Source of the DNA: DAHVFK01 sp963755395
GTDB taxonomy: Bacteria > Pseudomonadota > Gammaproteobacteria > Burkholderiales > SG8-39
Direction of reading: 5' to 3'
Length of the DNA: 64,000 nt
Assembly (NCBI GenBank): GCA_963755395.1
Contig: CAVWJJ010000002.1
Coordinates: 1,240,001-1,304,000, forward strand
Position numbers and translations under genes: made by a program. The notes under the pieces were generated by a model that ran no database searches, was not told where the DNA came from, and saw only the letters and a program-made list of their open reading frames with translations. How positions within the stretch are numbered: position 1 is the stretch's first letter; the number at the start of each line of letters is the position of its first letter. This document shows positions 8,255 through 16,231 of this stretch, in pieces.

Positions 8255-9342
8255 TGTCTGATGCTCCGGAGCGAGGGCAGGCCGGTGCGCGAGCGCATTT
8301 GGCGCAAGCGCTTCGCTGGTCGCGCGGAACCGAAGCCGAGCTGGCCGGGATTCTCGCCGCCGGCATCGGCATGGCGGCGCCGGTCCTGCTTGCCGCCGCG
8401 CTGGGGCGGCTTCCGGCCGGGTTGGCGGCGGCATTCGGGGCCCTCGCCGCCGGACGCATTGCCATCGGCTCGAGCGTCAGGACTCAGGCCTGGAACACGG
8501 TTGCCGCGCTGGCGCCGGCGTGCGTCGCTGCCCTCGCCGCCGCGCTCGTGGCCGGCAACGGCTGGCAGACGGACGCGCTGGTGGTTCTGCTGGCCGCCGC
8601 TGCAGCAGCACTCGGAGGCTACAGCCGCCCGTTGGTCGGCGCCAGCACGCGCTTCATTCTCATCCTCGTCATCGCGGTTGCCGTTCTGGACGGCGTATCG
8701 GACCGCGCGGGCTACCTGCTGCTGATGGCCGCGGGCGCCGCCTGGGCCGCGTTCCTGAACCTCGTCTTCGGCGCGCTCTTTCGCGCCGCTGGTCGCGTCG
8801 ATCCGGGTGCGCACGCGGCCACCCCGTCCGCCGCGACCCGAGCGCAACGTTTCAGGCGATGGAAAAGATCCCTGACCACTCTATCCGGCTGGCAGTATGC
8901 GCTGCGGCTCGGATTCTGCCTTGCCGTGGCGGGGGGCTTGCGCTGGCTCTGGCCGGATCATCATCTGCACTGGATCGGGCTGACGGTGGCGCTGCTGTGT
9001 CAACGCCAGCCAGAGGCCGTCTCGATCAAGACCACGCAGCGGGCGCTAGGCACCGCGCTCGGTGTGCTCGTGGCGGGCACGCTCGTGGCGTTCAAGCCGC
9101 CGGCTTGGGGTGTGGTCGCGGGTATCGGGCTGCTCGCAGCGGTGCGACCGCTATTCCAAGCCCGAAACTACCTCCTGTACTCCGCGATCATGACGCCGCT
9201 CATCATCCTCATCATGGACGCTGGCAGGCCGCCGGCAGGCCACGTGCTGTTCGATCGTCTGGTCGCGACCCTGGTCGGGGCCGGGTTGGTCATCGCAGCG
9301 AACGTCGTCGTCGCGAAACGCCTGCGCTCCGGCGAATCCTGA
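8254..9342 (+). CDS. FUSC-family inner membrane protein
   Basis: A 362-residue integral membrane protein made of two similar helix blocks (residues about 25-175 and 215-355) joined by a basic linker (RAQRFRRWKRS). This fits the FUSC/aromatic-acid-exporter-like family (PF13515), which includes parts of aromatic carboxylate efflux systems such as AaeB. The second block holds a family-typical LTVALLCQRQPEAVSIKTTQ segment followed by RALGTALGV. It starts at GTG 8254, sharing one base with the deacetylase stop. The substrate is unknown. Export of an aromatic acid would suit an organism with aryl-polyene and hydroxybenzoyl-CoA genes, but this is inference. Confidence 0.8.
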   Translation: MSDAPERGQAGARAHLAQALRWSRGTEAELAGILAAGIGMAAPVLLAAALGRLPAGLAAAFGALAAGRIAIGSSVRTQAWNTVAALAPACVAALAAALVAGNGWQTDALVVLLAAAAAALGGYSRPLVGASTRFILILVIAVAVLDGVSDRAGYLLLMAAGAAWAAFLNLVFGALFRAAGRVDPGAHAATPSAATRAQRFRRWKRSLTTLSGWQYALRLGFCLAVAGGLRWLWPDHHLHWIGLTVALLCQRQPEAVSIKTTQRALGTALGVLVAGTLVAFKPPAWGVVAGIGLLAAVRPLFQARNYLLYSAIMTPLIILIMDAGRPPAGHVLFDRLVATLVGAGLVIAANVVVAKRLRSGES

Positions 9343-9344
9343 AT

Positions 9345-9368
9345 TTACAGTTTGTTACACCTTTTACA
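9345..9368 (+). promoter_or_regulatory. Direct TTACA repeats, likely OmpR-family operator
   Basis: Three TTACA half-sites begin at 9345, 9355 and 9364, roughly one helical turn apart, and TACAGTTTGTTACA (9346-9359) differs by one base from the E. coli RstA box TACATNTNGTTACA. Tandem half-sites on one face of the helix are usual for OmpR-family response regulators. The site is about 95 bases upstream of the secreted PXPV-type gene at 9462. The regulator is not in this window. Confidence 0.45.
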
Positions 9369-9461
9369 TCTGCTCGCACGGACTTTACGCAACCCCAACG
9401 TTACCTGGCCGGGGCGCTTGATAGGCTGCGCGCCGTCACCTTCGTAAGAGGTGGAGCGATC

Positions 9462-9818
9462 ATGAACATGAAGAAGCTGGGCCTGCCTCTGGCTCTGGGC
9501 CTGCTCGCGATCGCGGCGAGCGGCAGTGCGCTGGCCGACCGCGGACACGTGCGATTCGGGCTCTATGTCGGCGTGCCGGTGTGGGGGCCGGCCTACTACC
9601 CGGGGCCGTACTACTATCCGGTCCCGCCCTACGACTACCCGGTGGCCGTTGCGGCGCCCGCCACCCCGCCGGTCTACGTCCAGCAAAGTGCGACGCAGGC
9701 CGACGCCGCGCAGCCCCAAGGCTACTGGTATTACTGCGCCGAGGCGAACGGCTACTACCCTTACGTCGAGCAATGTCCCGGCGGCTGGCAGCGCGTCGCG
9801 CCGCAGCCCGGCAATTGA
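9462..9818 (+). CDS. Secreted PXPV-type tyrosine/proline-rich protein
   Basis: A 118-residue exported protein. The start is ATG 9462 behind AGAGGTGGAG; the signal peptide has a KK N-region and LALGLLAIAASG core, ending at ALA. The mature part is rich in Tyr and Pro (PGPYYYPVPPYDYPV, a PXPV-like stretch). It closes with a conserved motif, YWYYCAEANGYYPYVEQCP, containing two cysteines, seen at the end of many small proteobacterial envelope proteins. Function is unknown; a location in the periplasm or outer membrane is likely. It sits downstream of putative response-regulator boxes and upstream of a glycine-zipper lipoprotein gene. Confidence 0.8.
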   Translation: MNMKKLGLPLALGLLAIAASGSALADRGHVRFGLYVGVPVWGPAYYPGPYYYPVPPYDYPVAVAAPATPPVYVQQSATQADAAQPQGYWYYCAEANGYYPYVEQCPGGWQRVAPQPGN

Positions 9819-9834
9819 GCGAAGGCGAGTGATA

Positions 9835-10395
9835 ATGAGCCGAAATGGACTGTTGCTGGCGGCCGCCGCGCTCGCCGCCGTCGGCGCCTGCACAACGCTG
9901 CCGACCGGTCCCAGCGTCATGGCAATGCCGGGCAGCGGCAAGAGCTTCGACGAGTTCCGCGCCGACGACGAGGTGTGCAGGCAGTTCGCGCTCGAGCAGT
10001 CGGGCGGGGCGACCGCCAATCAGGCGAGCGTCAACGCCGGCGTCGAGAGCGCTGCGGTCGGCACCGCAGTAGGTGCCGCGGCCGGGGCCCTGGTCGGCGG
10101 GCACGAAGGCGCCGGCAGCGGCGCGGCAGCGGGGTTGCTGGTCGGCGCGCTAGGCGGCGCCGGCGCCGCGCAGTCCTCAGGCTATGTCACGCAACGCCGC
10201 TACGACAACGCCTACGTCCAATGCATGTACGCCAAGGGCAACGCGGTTCCGGTAGCCGGCCAGCGGCCGCGCGCACGGCGCTACCAGCAGCCGCTCACGC
10301 CGCCTCCGCCGCCACCGCCGCCGCCGTCGCAATTTAGCGCGCCGCCGCCGCCTCCTCCCGGCACGCCGCCGCCACCACCTCCTGGCGCGCGCTGA
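9835..10395 (+). CDS. Glycine-zipper lipoprotein with poly-proline tail
   Basis: A 186-residue putative lipoprotein. The signal peptide ends in the lipobox AVGAC, so Cys19 should be acylated. The middle (residues about 68-120) is a glycine-zipper region, AVGTAVGAAAGALVGG followed by GSGAAAGLLVGALGGAG, like the SlyB/YMGG families that insert in or attach to the outer membrane. DDEVCRQFA and AYVQCMYAKGN give a conserved Cys pair around it. The last 40 residues are almost pure proline, with runs of up to nine Pro, apparently disordered. It follows the PXPV gene by 16 bases, so the two are probably co-transcribed. Confidence 0.8.
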   Translation: MSRNGLLLAAAALAAVGACTTLPTGPSVMAMPGSGKSFDEFRADDEVCRQFALEQSGGATANQASVNAGVESAAVGTAVGAAAGALVGGHEGAGSGAAAGLLVGALGGAGAAQSSGYVTQRRYDNAYVQCMYAKGNAVPVAGQRPRARRYQQPLTPPPPPPPPPSQFSAPPPPPPGTPPPPPPGAR

Positions 10396-10400
10396 GCGCC

Positions 10401-11639
10401 ATGGCGACGCACTGCCGCGGCTGGCGCGTTCGCCTCGGCCTCGTGCTGGCGCTGGCCTGGAGCCTGAGCGGTTGCCAGACCCGGCCGCCCGCCCCGCCGG
10501 ACCTGGAGTCCGCGCTGCAAAGGCTCGCCGAATCGGGATATCGATCCCAGCGCGGGTACGACACTGCGCTGCGGCACGAAGTCTGGAGCCGCGGCGAAGA
10601 GCAGCTGGACGTATCGTTCATTGCGCCCGCAGCGTCGGGCGACGCGCCTTTTCCTCTGCTGGTGTACTTGCCGGGCCTGGGCGAGTCCTCTTCTTCCGGC
10701 GCAGTGTGGCGCCGGGCCTGGGCGCAGGCCGGATACGCCGTGCTCTCTGTTCAGCCGATGGAGCTGACGCAGCGCATATGGGCATCGCCCCTGGCGCGTG
10801 AAGGGGACTTTCGGATGCTGGCCGAGAAGGAATTCTCGGCGGCTTCCGCCGTGCATCGAATCGAGTCGCTCAAATTTGCGCTCGACGAGCTGAGGCGGCG
10901 CGCGAGAGCCGGCGACCCGCTGTACCGCAGCGCAGACTTGACGCGAATCGTGCTGGCGGGCTTCGATCTCGGGGCGCAGACCGTTTCGCTCGTGGCGAGC
11001 GAGCCGCCTGGCTCGCAAACCGCAGCCGGTCAAAGTGCTCTGCGCGCGATGATCACGCTGAGCCCTGTTCCGCGTCGCACGGATGGCGTGCGCACGACCC
11101 GGTTCGGGTCTGGCTCGCTTCCCGTGCTCTCGATCACGGGCACCGAGGACGCGGACCCGCTCGGCCTGATCGACGCGCCGGCGCTGCGCCAGGCGCCGTG
11201 GCATGCGATGCCACCCGGAGACAAGTATCTGCTGGTTCTCGCCGGCGGCACCCACGCCATGCTGGCGGGCGACGGATTGTTCGATCCGTACAGCCGGCAG
11301 ACTGCGGGCGGCGAATCGGGTGGTGCAGGGCGCAAACAGCGCCGCGGCGGCCGCAGGCGAGGTGGCGGGAATACGGGAGATGAATCGAACCTGACGGACT
11401 CGGCTCGAGAGCCGATGCTTCTGGCCGAAGCCTCTGGCGCAGGGGAAGCGCAAAGCAGGCGCTCCGGCGCGCAGCCGGAGGGGCAGCGCGCCTACGACCT
11501 GCGGCAGATCGCCGCGGTCGAGGATGTTGCCTGTGCGTTCATCGACGCTTTCGTCAAGCAGGACGCCCGTGCACGCCAGTGGCTCGCCCAGGACGCCGCG
11601 CGCTGGCTTGGCGCAACGGCGTTGCTCAAGTTCAAGTAG
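10401..11639 (+). CDS. Alpha/beta-hydrolase-like lipoprotein with Asp at nucleophile site
   Basis: A 412-residue putative lipoprotein (LALAWSLSGC lipobox) with an alpha/beta-hydrolase domain resembling dienelactone-hydrolase or PAF-acetylhydrolase-like proteins: LVYLPGLGESS is the oxyanion-side loop, GTEDADPLG the acid region and GGTHAML the histidine. The nucleophile elbow reads LAGFDLGAQT, with Asp189 where esterases have Ser. Asp nucleophiles are known in haloalkane dehalogenases and epoxide hydrolases, so it may be active on other substrates or be a non-catalytic relative. A Gly/Arg/Ser-rich insert of about 75 residues follows the histidine, before a final helix. Substrate unknown. It starts 5 bases after the glycine-zipper gene. 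Confidence 0.7.
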   Translation: MATHCRGWRVRLGLVLALAWSLSGCQTRPPAPPDLESALQRLAESGYRSQRGYDTALRHEVWSRGEEQLDVSFIAPAASGDAPFPLLVYLPGLGESSSSGAVWRRAWAQAGYAVLSVQPMELTQRIWASPLAREGDFRMLAEKEFSAASAVHRIESLKFALDELRRRARAGDPLYRSADLTRIVLAGFDLGAQTVSLVASEPPGSQTAAGQSALRAMITLSPVPRRTDGVRTTRFGSGSLPVLSITGTEDADPLGLIDAPALRQAPWHAMPPGDKYLLVLAGGTHAMLAGDGLFDPYSRQTAGGESGGAGRKQRRGGRRRGGGNTGDESNLTDSAREPMLLAEASGAGEAQSRRSGAQPEGQRAYDLRQIAAVEDVACAFIDAFVKQDARARQWLAQDAARWLGATALLKFK

Positions 11640-11662
11640 GCGGTTCCGGAATCAACACCGGC

Positions 11663-12124
11663 ATGGAAACGACGGTCTTCGTCCACACGAAGTTCTGGCT
11701 GCTGGTGCTGTTTTCGACAGTGCTGCCCTTTTCGATCTATGGCGCTCTGCTCGCGAAGCGGCCCATCTCGCGCGCGATCGTACTTCTGTTCGGGTTTGCG
11801 CTGGTCGCAATCGCCGGCGTCGATGTCTATCTCTTGCAGAGTCTGGCGACACTGGCAAAGGCAACGCCATCGCTGCTGGACGACAAAGTCTTCAGCTCCG
11901 AATTGTCGGTCGCGCTCTATCTGCTGCCGGCGATGTTCGGCGGGATTGGCATCAACGTCGTTTCGCACGCTCTCGTGATGCATCTTGATGCGGCGCAGGG
12001 ATCGTTCAGGAAGTCCCATAGGGTTTCGTCACAATTCGCGCGGCGGCGACGGCTTCGGCGACCTGACGCAAGACCGGCGCCCACCACATTCCGGGCGGAA
12101 AGCGATCGGACAGGCGCACGATGA
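11663..12124 (+). CDS. Small membrane protein of unknown function
   Basis: A protein of about 153 residues with three predicted membrane helices: FWLLVLFSTVLPFSIYGALL, IVLLFGFALVAIAGVDVYLL and ALYLLPAMFGGIGINVVSHAL. I recognise no domain. The start is ATG 11663, which puts the first helix near the N-terminus. The last 40 residues are Arg-rich and are read antisense through the end of the convergent serine-hydrolase gene, so the functional protein probably ends around residue 113, near 12000. It follows the hydrolase gene by 23 bases and may share its transcript. Confidence 0.65.
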   Translation: METTVFVHTKFWLLVLFSTVLPFSIYGALLAKRPISRAIVLLFGFALVAIAGVDVYLLQSLATLAKATPSLLDDKVFSSELSVALYLLPAMFGGIGINVVSHALVMHLDAAQGSFRKSHRVSSQFARRRRLRRPDARPAPTTFRAESDRTGAR

Positions 12125-13172
12125 CGGTCCCGGTGTCGGGCGAAACGTACACGTGCTGCCCGAGCACGCCCATCGCGAAGTAGTCGTAGCGCTCCTGATC
12201 GATACGGTGGCCCCACCACATCCGCTTGTAATAGATCCGCCCGCTGGCGAGGAAGCGCCCCCAGGGCCGGTCCCGGTAGTAGGCAAACCAGTCAGTGTCG
12301 GTGCGCGCGCCCGCGGGCGAGGTCGTTGCCTCGACCCAGCCGGCGGGCAGCAGCCGGCGCCCTAGCCAGACGCCGTCCTGGAGGTAGAGCTGGCCGAACC
12401 GGGCCAGGTCGAGCGCGCGCGCGGTCAGCCCGCTCTCAAGATGTTCCAGTCCGGCGGAATCGCCGCGGTCGACCATCATGCTCGCGCCGAACTCGCAGCC
12501 GAGCGGATCCCACAGCCTGGTCTGTAGCAGGTCGGTAACGCGCGTTCCGGTCGCGCGCTCGAGGATCAGCGCGAGCAGCAGCGGATGCCAGTCGTTGTAG
12601 TGAAAGAACGCGCCGACGGGGTCGCTCACGCGGCACCCGAGTACCCGCTGTCGCAAGTCGTCGCCGTAGTAGGTGCGTGGCTCGTCGCGCCAAGGCAGCA
12701 CACCCTCGCTGAAGCCGATGCCGGAGCGCATCTCGAGCAGATGAGCGATGCTCAGGCTGCGCGCCCGCGGGTCGCGCAGGTCCGGCAGCCAGTGCCCGAT
12801 CGGCGCCTCCAGCGAGCCGATCTTCCCGTCGGCGATGGCCATCCCTACCAGCGCCGACGCGACCGACTTGGCGACCGAGAAGCAGCGGTTCGGCCGCTCG
12901 CGCGCTCCTGCGTTGGGGTAATGCTCCCAGGCAACTCGGCCGCGGTCGAGCACGACCAGGGCGGTGGTTCCGGTGTCGGCGAGGAGCGGCGCAAGCGCAA
13001 CCTGCGGCGCGCCCGCGCGCACGGTCACTAGCAGGCGCGCAAGATCGATCGGCCCGGGCGCCTGCGGCAGGGGTCCGGGCGAAGCGCTCGGGCGCAACGC
13101 ACGCTGCGGCATGCGCTCGAAGTCGCGATTCGTGGGACGGTTATAGAAGACGTAGCGGCCCAGGTAACTCAT
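12006..13172 (-). CDS. Beta-lactamase-fold serine hydrolase
   Basis: A 388-residue member of the class C beta-lactamase/esterase family (PF00144). The catalytic SxxK motif is SVAK within RCFSVAKSVAS, and the second motif is YND within FFHYNDWHPLL. Such proteins are penicillin-binding-protein relatives, esterases or D-amino peptidases; antibiotic hydrolysis should not be assumed. No clear signal peptide is seen. It starts at ATG 13172, immediately next to the stop of the acyltransferase gene at 13173, so it forms the 3' end of the ACP to acyltransferase transcription unit. A link to aryl-polyene lipid trimming is possible but unsupported beyond position. Confidence 0.85.
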   Translation of the reverse strand: MSYLGRYVFYNRPTNRDFERMPQRALRPSASPGPLPQAPGPIDLARLLVTVRAGAPQVALAPLLADTGTTALVVLDRGRVAWEHYPNAGARERPNRCFSVAKSVASALVGMAIADGKIGSLEAPIGHWLPDLRDPRARSLSIAHLLEMRSGIGFSEGVLPWRDEPRTYYGDDLRQRVLGCRVSDPVGAFFHYNDWHPLLLALILERATGTRVTDLLQTRLWDPLGCEFGASMMVDRGDSAGLEHLESGLTARALDLARFGQLYLQDGVWLGRRLLPAGWVEATTSPAGARTDTDWFAYYRDRPWGRFLASGRIYYKRMWWGHRIDQERYDYFAMGVLGQHVYVSPDTGTVIVRLSDRFPPGMWWAPVLRQVAEAVAAARIVTKPYGTS

Positions 13173-14069
13173 TCATGATCCCGCGCCGTGCGCCCAGAAG
13201 TCGTAGAAGTTGAACCAGTTGTAGGGCGCCTCGCGGCAGTGGTGCTCGAGGCGCGCGGCGTAGCGCTCGACCCAGGGACGCAGCGACGCCTCGCGGTCGC
13301 GCCGATCGAGCTCGATGCGCTCGGCAAAGCGCTCGAGCCGAACGTCGTAGCGCCGCCCGCCGCGGTAGAGGCCGAAGGCGAGGATCACCGGCGCCCGCAG
13401 CAGCCCTGCGAGCAGCAGCGGGCCGAGCGGAAAGCGCGCCGGCGCGCCGAGGAACTGGCAGCTGCATTCGCGCTCGTCGCGCAGGCCGCGGTCGGCGAGG
13501 ATGCCGACGATCTCGCCCCGCTCGATGCATTCCTGCGCGCGCAGGAGCGACCCGGGGTGCCCGAGCGGGATCACGCGCGGCGCGGCTTCGGGCGCGAGCG
13601 CGTCGATCACGCTGTTGAGCCTCTGCGTGCCCTGGACGCGCATCAGCATGTTTACCGCCGGCGCCCGCTCGGCGAGGCCGGCAGCGCGCAGGATCTCGAA
13701 GCTGCCCAGGTGCGAGCCGAGCAGGATGCAGCCGCGGCGAAGGTCCTCGCGCAATGCCTGAGCGGCGTCGACCTGCACGTCGAAGTAGCTGTAGCGGCCG
13801 GTACGGAGGTAGACGCGGTCGTGAAGAGTCGAGGCGTAGCTGTGGTAGTGGCGCATGACGTCGGCCAGGCGCGGCGGCCGGGCGAGCACGCGCCGCAGGT
13901 AAGCGGTCGAGGCGCGCCGCGTGCCGCGCGAGAACAGCACGAAGTAGGCGCAGATCGGGTACAGGAAGGCGCGCCCCACGCGCCGACCGAGCACCAGCGT
14001 GACCCAGACCAGCGCGCGTAGCGCGGCCGGGCTGCCGCGCTCGCGCTGCGCGAGCCAGGCGCCGCTCAA
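13173..14069 (-). CDS. LpxL/HtrB-like lipid acyltransferase
   Basis: A 298-residue inner-membrane acyltransferase of the lysophospholipid/late lipid A acyltransferase group. The catalytic HX4E is HLGSFE within GSHLGSFEILRA, and an N-terminal hydrophobic helix (YPICAYFVLFS) anchors it. Aryl-polyene clusters encode such an enzyme, often fused to a glycosyltransferase, to assemble the lipid that anchors the polyene; here the two are separate genes. The only start matching the family is TTG 14069, overlapping TTGA with a mini-frame created by a 29-bp repeat. An ATG in the ancestral junction was apparently lost, so translation may depend on coupling. Confidence 0.85.
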   Translation of the reverse strand: MSGAWLAQRERGSPAALRALVWVTLVLGRRVGRAFLYPICAYFVLFSRGTRRASTAYLRRVLARPPRLADVMRHYHSYASTLHDRVYLRTGRYSYFDVQVDAAQALREDLRRGCILLGSHLGSFEILRAAGLAERAPAVNMLMRVQGTQRLNSVIDALAPEAAPRVIPLGHPGSLLRAQECIERGEIVGILADRGLRDERECSCQFLGAPARFPLGPLLLAGLLRAPVILAFGLYRGGRRYDVRLERFAERIELDRRDREASLRPWVERYAARLEHHCREAPYNWFNFYDFWAHGAGS

Positions 14070-14150
14070 GCGCCGATCTCCGCGCTGCCTGCCGTCATGC
14101 GCCGATCTCCGCGCTACCTGCAGTCATGCGCCGATCTCCGCGCTTCCCAT
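14070..14150. repeat. 29-bp tandem repeat at a gene junction
   Basis: Two full copies (14070-14098 and 14099-14127, 27 of 29 bases alike) and a third partial copy (from 14128) occupy the end of the dehydratase gene and the gap before the acyltransferase gene. On the - strand each copy carries a stop/start overlap. The dehydratase stop overlaps an ATG at 14127 opening a 10-codon frame (MTAGSAEIGA). That frame ends overlapping ATG 14098, which opens an identical 10-codon peptide, and this ends overlapping TTG 14069 of the acyltransferase gene. It probably arose by duplication of the junction. Confidence 0.85.
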
Positions 14151-14423
14151 GGCGAACGCCTTGCCGTCGCGAACCAGCGTGAAGCGGATCACGCTCGCGT
14201 TCTTCCGCTCGAGCACGATGCGGAACCGCTCGCCGGGCGCCAGCGGCGCGAGGAACTTGACCGCAGGCAGCCGCGCGAGGCGGGCCTGCGGACCGAAGCT
14301 ATGCTCGATCGCCGCCGCCACCTTTTCCAGCAGCACCACCGCCGGAACGATCGGATTGCCGGGAAAATGCCCTGCCAGCGCGGGGTGCGCCGGGTCGATC
14401 ATGTCTTCGTGCTCGAAGCTCAT
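14124..14423 (-). CDS. FabZ-like dehydratase (ApeI-like)
   Basis: A 99-residue single-hotdog protein related to FabA/FabZ thioester dehydratases. The motif AGHFPGNPIVPAVVLLE matches the active-site stretch HFPGxPxxPGV, including the catalytic histidine. In aryl-polyene pathways a short ApeI-type dehydratase works beside a longer ApeP-type one, and both are present here (the other at 2592-3032). The start ATG overlaps the AMP-ligase stop by 4 bases. Its 3' end is the template of the 29-bp junction repeat, the final residues GSAEIGA being repeated in the two mini-frames downstream. Confidence 0.85.
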   Translation of the reverse strand: MSFEHEDMIDPAHPALAGHFPGNPIVPAVVLLEKVAAAIEHSFGPQARLARLPAVKFLAPLAPGERFRIVLERKNASVIRFTLVRDGKAFAMGSAEIGA

Positions 14424-16231
14424 CGCGCCGACTCTCGGCCCAGCAGCGCTTCGAGCCCGTCGCGGGTGATCTTGCCGTTGGCGGCGCGCGGCAGCGCGTC
14501 GACCAGGATCAGCGGGCGCGGCAGGAACACCGGGTCCAGGTCGCGTCGCAGTGCTTCGAGGATCGCGGCCCTGCTCGCGGACGGCGCTACCGCGAACGCC
14601 GCCGGCCGGCCGGCCCCGTCCGGCATGTAGAACACGCCGTCGACGACCCCCGGCACCGCGCGCAAGCGCGTGTTGAGATCCGCGAGCGAAGCGCGCTTGC
14701 CCGCGACCTTGATCATGTCGCCGATCCGTCCCAGCAGGCGGAAGCTGCGCGCGCCCTCGAGCTGGATGCGGTCGGTCAGCGTGAAAGGCGCGTCGAGGTG
14801 GCCGCCCTGCACGCGTGTCGCGCCGCTTTCGGTTTCGAAGGCAAGCCCTTCGCAAAGCGTCCAGGTCGGGCCGCTCGCGCTGCGCCTGAGCGCCATCATG
14901 CCGGTTTCGCTCGAGCCGTAGATCTCCTCCACCGGGCAGCGCCACAGCTCTTCCGCCGACCGCGCCAGCGCCGGCTCGAGCGGCATGGTGGAGGAGATCA
15001 CGCCGCGCAGCGCGCCGCCGAGCTCGAGCGCGTCGTCGACGCAGGCGCGCAGCTGCAGCGGCGTGGTCATCAGCCAGCGCGGTGCGGGCGCGGCTTCGAG
15101 CGCCGCCTTGACGTCCGAGGGCAGCAGCGGGCGACCAGCGTCGACCGCGCCGCGCCACTGCAGCGGCAGCATCACGGTCGCCTCGAGCCCGAACATGTGC
15201 TGCGGCGGCACGGTGCCGATGATCTGCGGCGCGAGCGACGGTGCGAAGGCGAGGTGCCGCCCGAGCGCCAGCGCGCCGCGCACCAGCGAGCCCCAGCTCT
15301 TGAGGTGCGGTGCAGGGCGCCCGCTGCTGCCGGAGGTGAACACCACCGCCGCCGGCTGCGCGGCGGGGAAGGCCGGCATGTCGCGCGTCCCCGGCGCGGC
15401 CGGGTGCCCCAGCGGGCGCAGCAGCGCGACGCCCGCGGGTACGTCGTCGTGGTCGGCGACGCAGCACAGCTCGCCGAAGTCGCGGCAGATGTCGCGGATC
15501 GCGGCGTCGCCGCTGCCCGGCGGCAGCAGGCACAGGCGGCGAGCGACCAGCGCCGCGGCGAAGCCGACCAGGAAGTGATAGCGGTCGCGGCAGAGATTGA
15601 GCACCTGCCGCCCGGGGGGCAGCGCGGCGGCGAGCGCCGCCGCATCGGCCAGCAGCGCGGCGGCGGGGATCGGCTGCCCGCGCCGGCGCGCGACCGTGTC
15701 GTCCATCGCATGCAGGCGCAGCAACGGCAGCGCCTGCGTGGCCGGCAGGCGTAGGTACTGCAGCATGTCGGCCAGGCGCTGGGGCGGATGGTGCCGGAAG
15801 CGCACGCGACGCCAGGCGAACTCGCCCAGGAACAGCGCGGCGATCAGCGCCGGGCTGACGATGGTGACGAACAGCGTCCACGCGCGCAGCGGACCGAATG
15901 CGGCCAGCCACGCGGCAGCCGCGGCCATCGCGGCGAACAGTAGAGTCCAGGCGAGCGTGACGCGGCGCGTGTAGGCGGGCAGGTCGGGCGGCAGCACGCC
16001 GCCGTGCGCGTGGCGCGCGAAGGAGGTGATGAGCGGCTCGGCGCCGCGGCGCAGGGTGCGCCCGAACAGCCAGCACAGCGCCAGGTCGATCAGCACCGGC
16101 GGCAGGACCACGGCCCACTTGAGCGCCGCGCCTTCGGACACCGATCTCAGCGCGAAGCGGCTGCCGAGCGCATACAGGACGACCGCGCAGACCGCGACGA
16201 TCGCACGTCTACTTGGTGCGATGCTTTTCAA
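14420..16231 (-). CDS. Membrane-domain/AMP-ligase fusion (ApeG-ApeH-like)
   Basis: A 603-residue protein combining two parts usually encoded separately. Residues 1-150 contain about four membrane helices (VVLYALGSRF, VVLPPVLIDLALCWLFG, LLFAAMAAAAAWLAAF, TLFVTIVSPALIAALFLGE), like the small COG4648-type membrane protein of these clusters. Residues about 160-600 are an adenylate-forming ligase: FTSGSSGRPAP is the phosphate loop, YGSSETGMMA the aromatic/ATP motif, and the C-terminal lysine lies in ANGKITRD. It should activate an aryl carboxylate (4-hydroxybenzoate in known systems) and load it onto the ACP. The start is TTG 16231, overlapping the ACP gene by 23 bases. Confidence 0.87.
   Translation of the reverse strand: MKSIAPSRRAIVAVCAVVLYALGSRFALRSVSEGAALKWAVVLPPVLIDLALCWLFGRTLRRGAEPLITSFARHAHGGVLPPDLPAYTRRVTLAWTLLFAAMAAAAAWLAAFGPLRAWTLFVTIVSPALIAALFLGEFAWRRVRFRHHPPQRLADMLQYLRLPATQALPLLRLHAMDDTVARRRGQPIPAAALLADAAALAAALPPGRQVLNLCRDRYHFLVGFAAALVARRLCLLPPGSGDAAIRDICRDFGELCCVADHDDVPAGVALLRPLGHPAAPGTRDMPAFPAAQPAAVVFTSGSSGRPAPHLKSWGSLVRGALALGRHLAFAPSLAPQIIGTVPPQHMFGLEATVMLPLQWRGAVDAGRPLLPSDVKAALEAAPAPRWLMTTPLQLRACVDDALELGGALRGVISSTMPLEPALARSAEELWRCPVEEIYGSSETGMMALRRSASGPTWTLCEGLAFETESGATRVQGGHLDAPFTLTDRIQLEGARSFRLLGRIGDMIKVAGKRASLADLNTRLRAVPGVVDGVFYMPDGAGRPAAFAVAPSASRAAILEALRRDLDPVFLPRPLILVDALPRAANGKITRDGLEALLGRESAR

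Noticed and set aside
10290..10395. Proline-codon tract as a slippage-prone microsatellite
   Set aside because: Codons vary (CCG, CCT, CCA, CCC), so it is a protein feature rather than a simple repeat.
12006..13172. Class C beta-lactamase resistance gene
   Set aside because: SxxK and YxN motifs occur in many esterases and peptidases; nothing indicates antibiotic hydrolysis.
14070..14150. Possible CRISPR-like array
   Set aside because: Only two and a half adjacent copies with no spacers and no cas genes; it is a tandem duplication of a gene junction.
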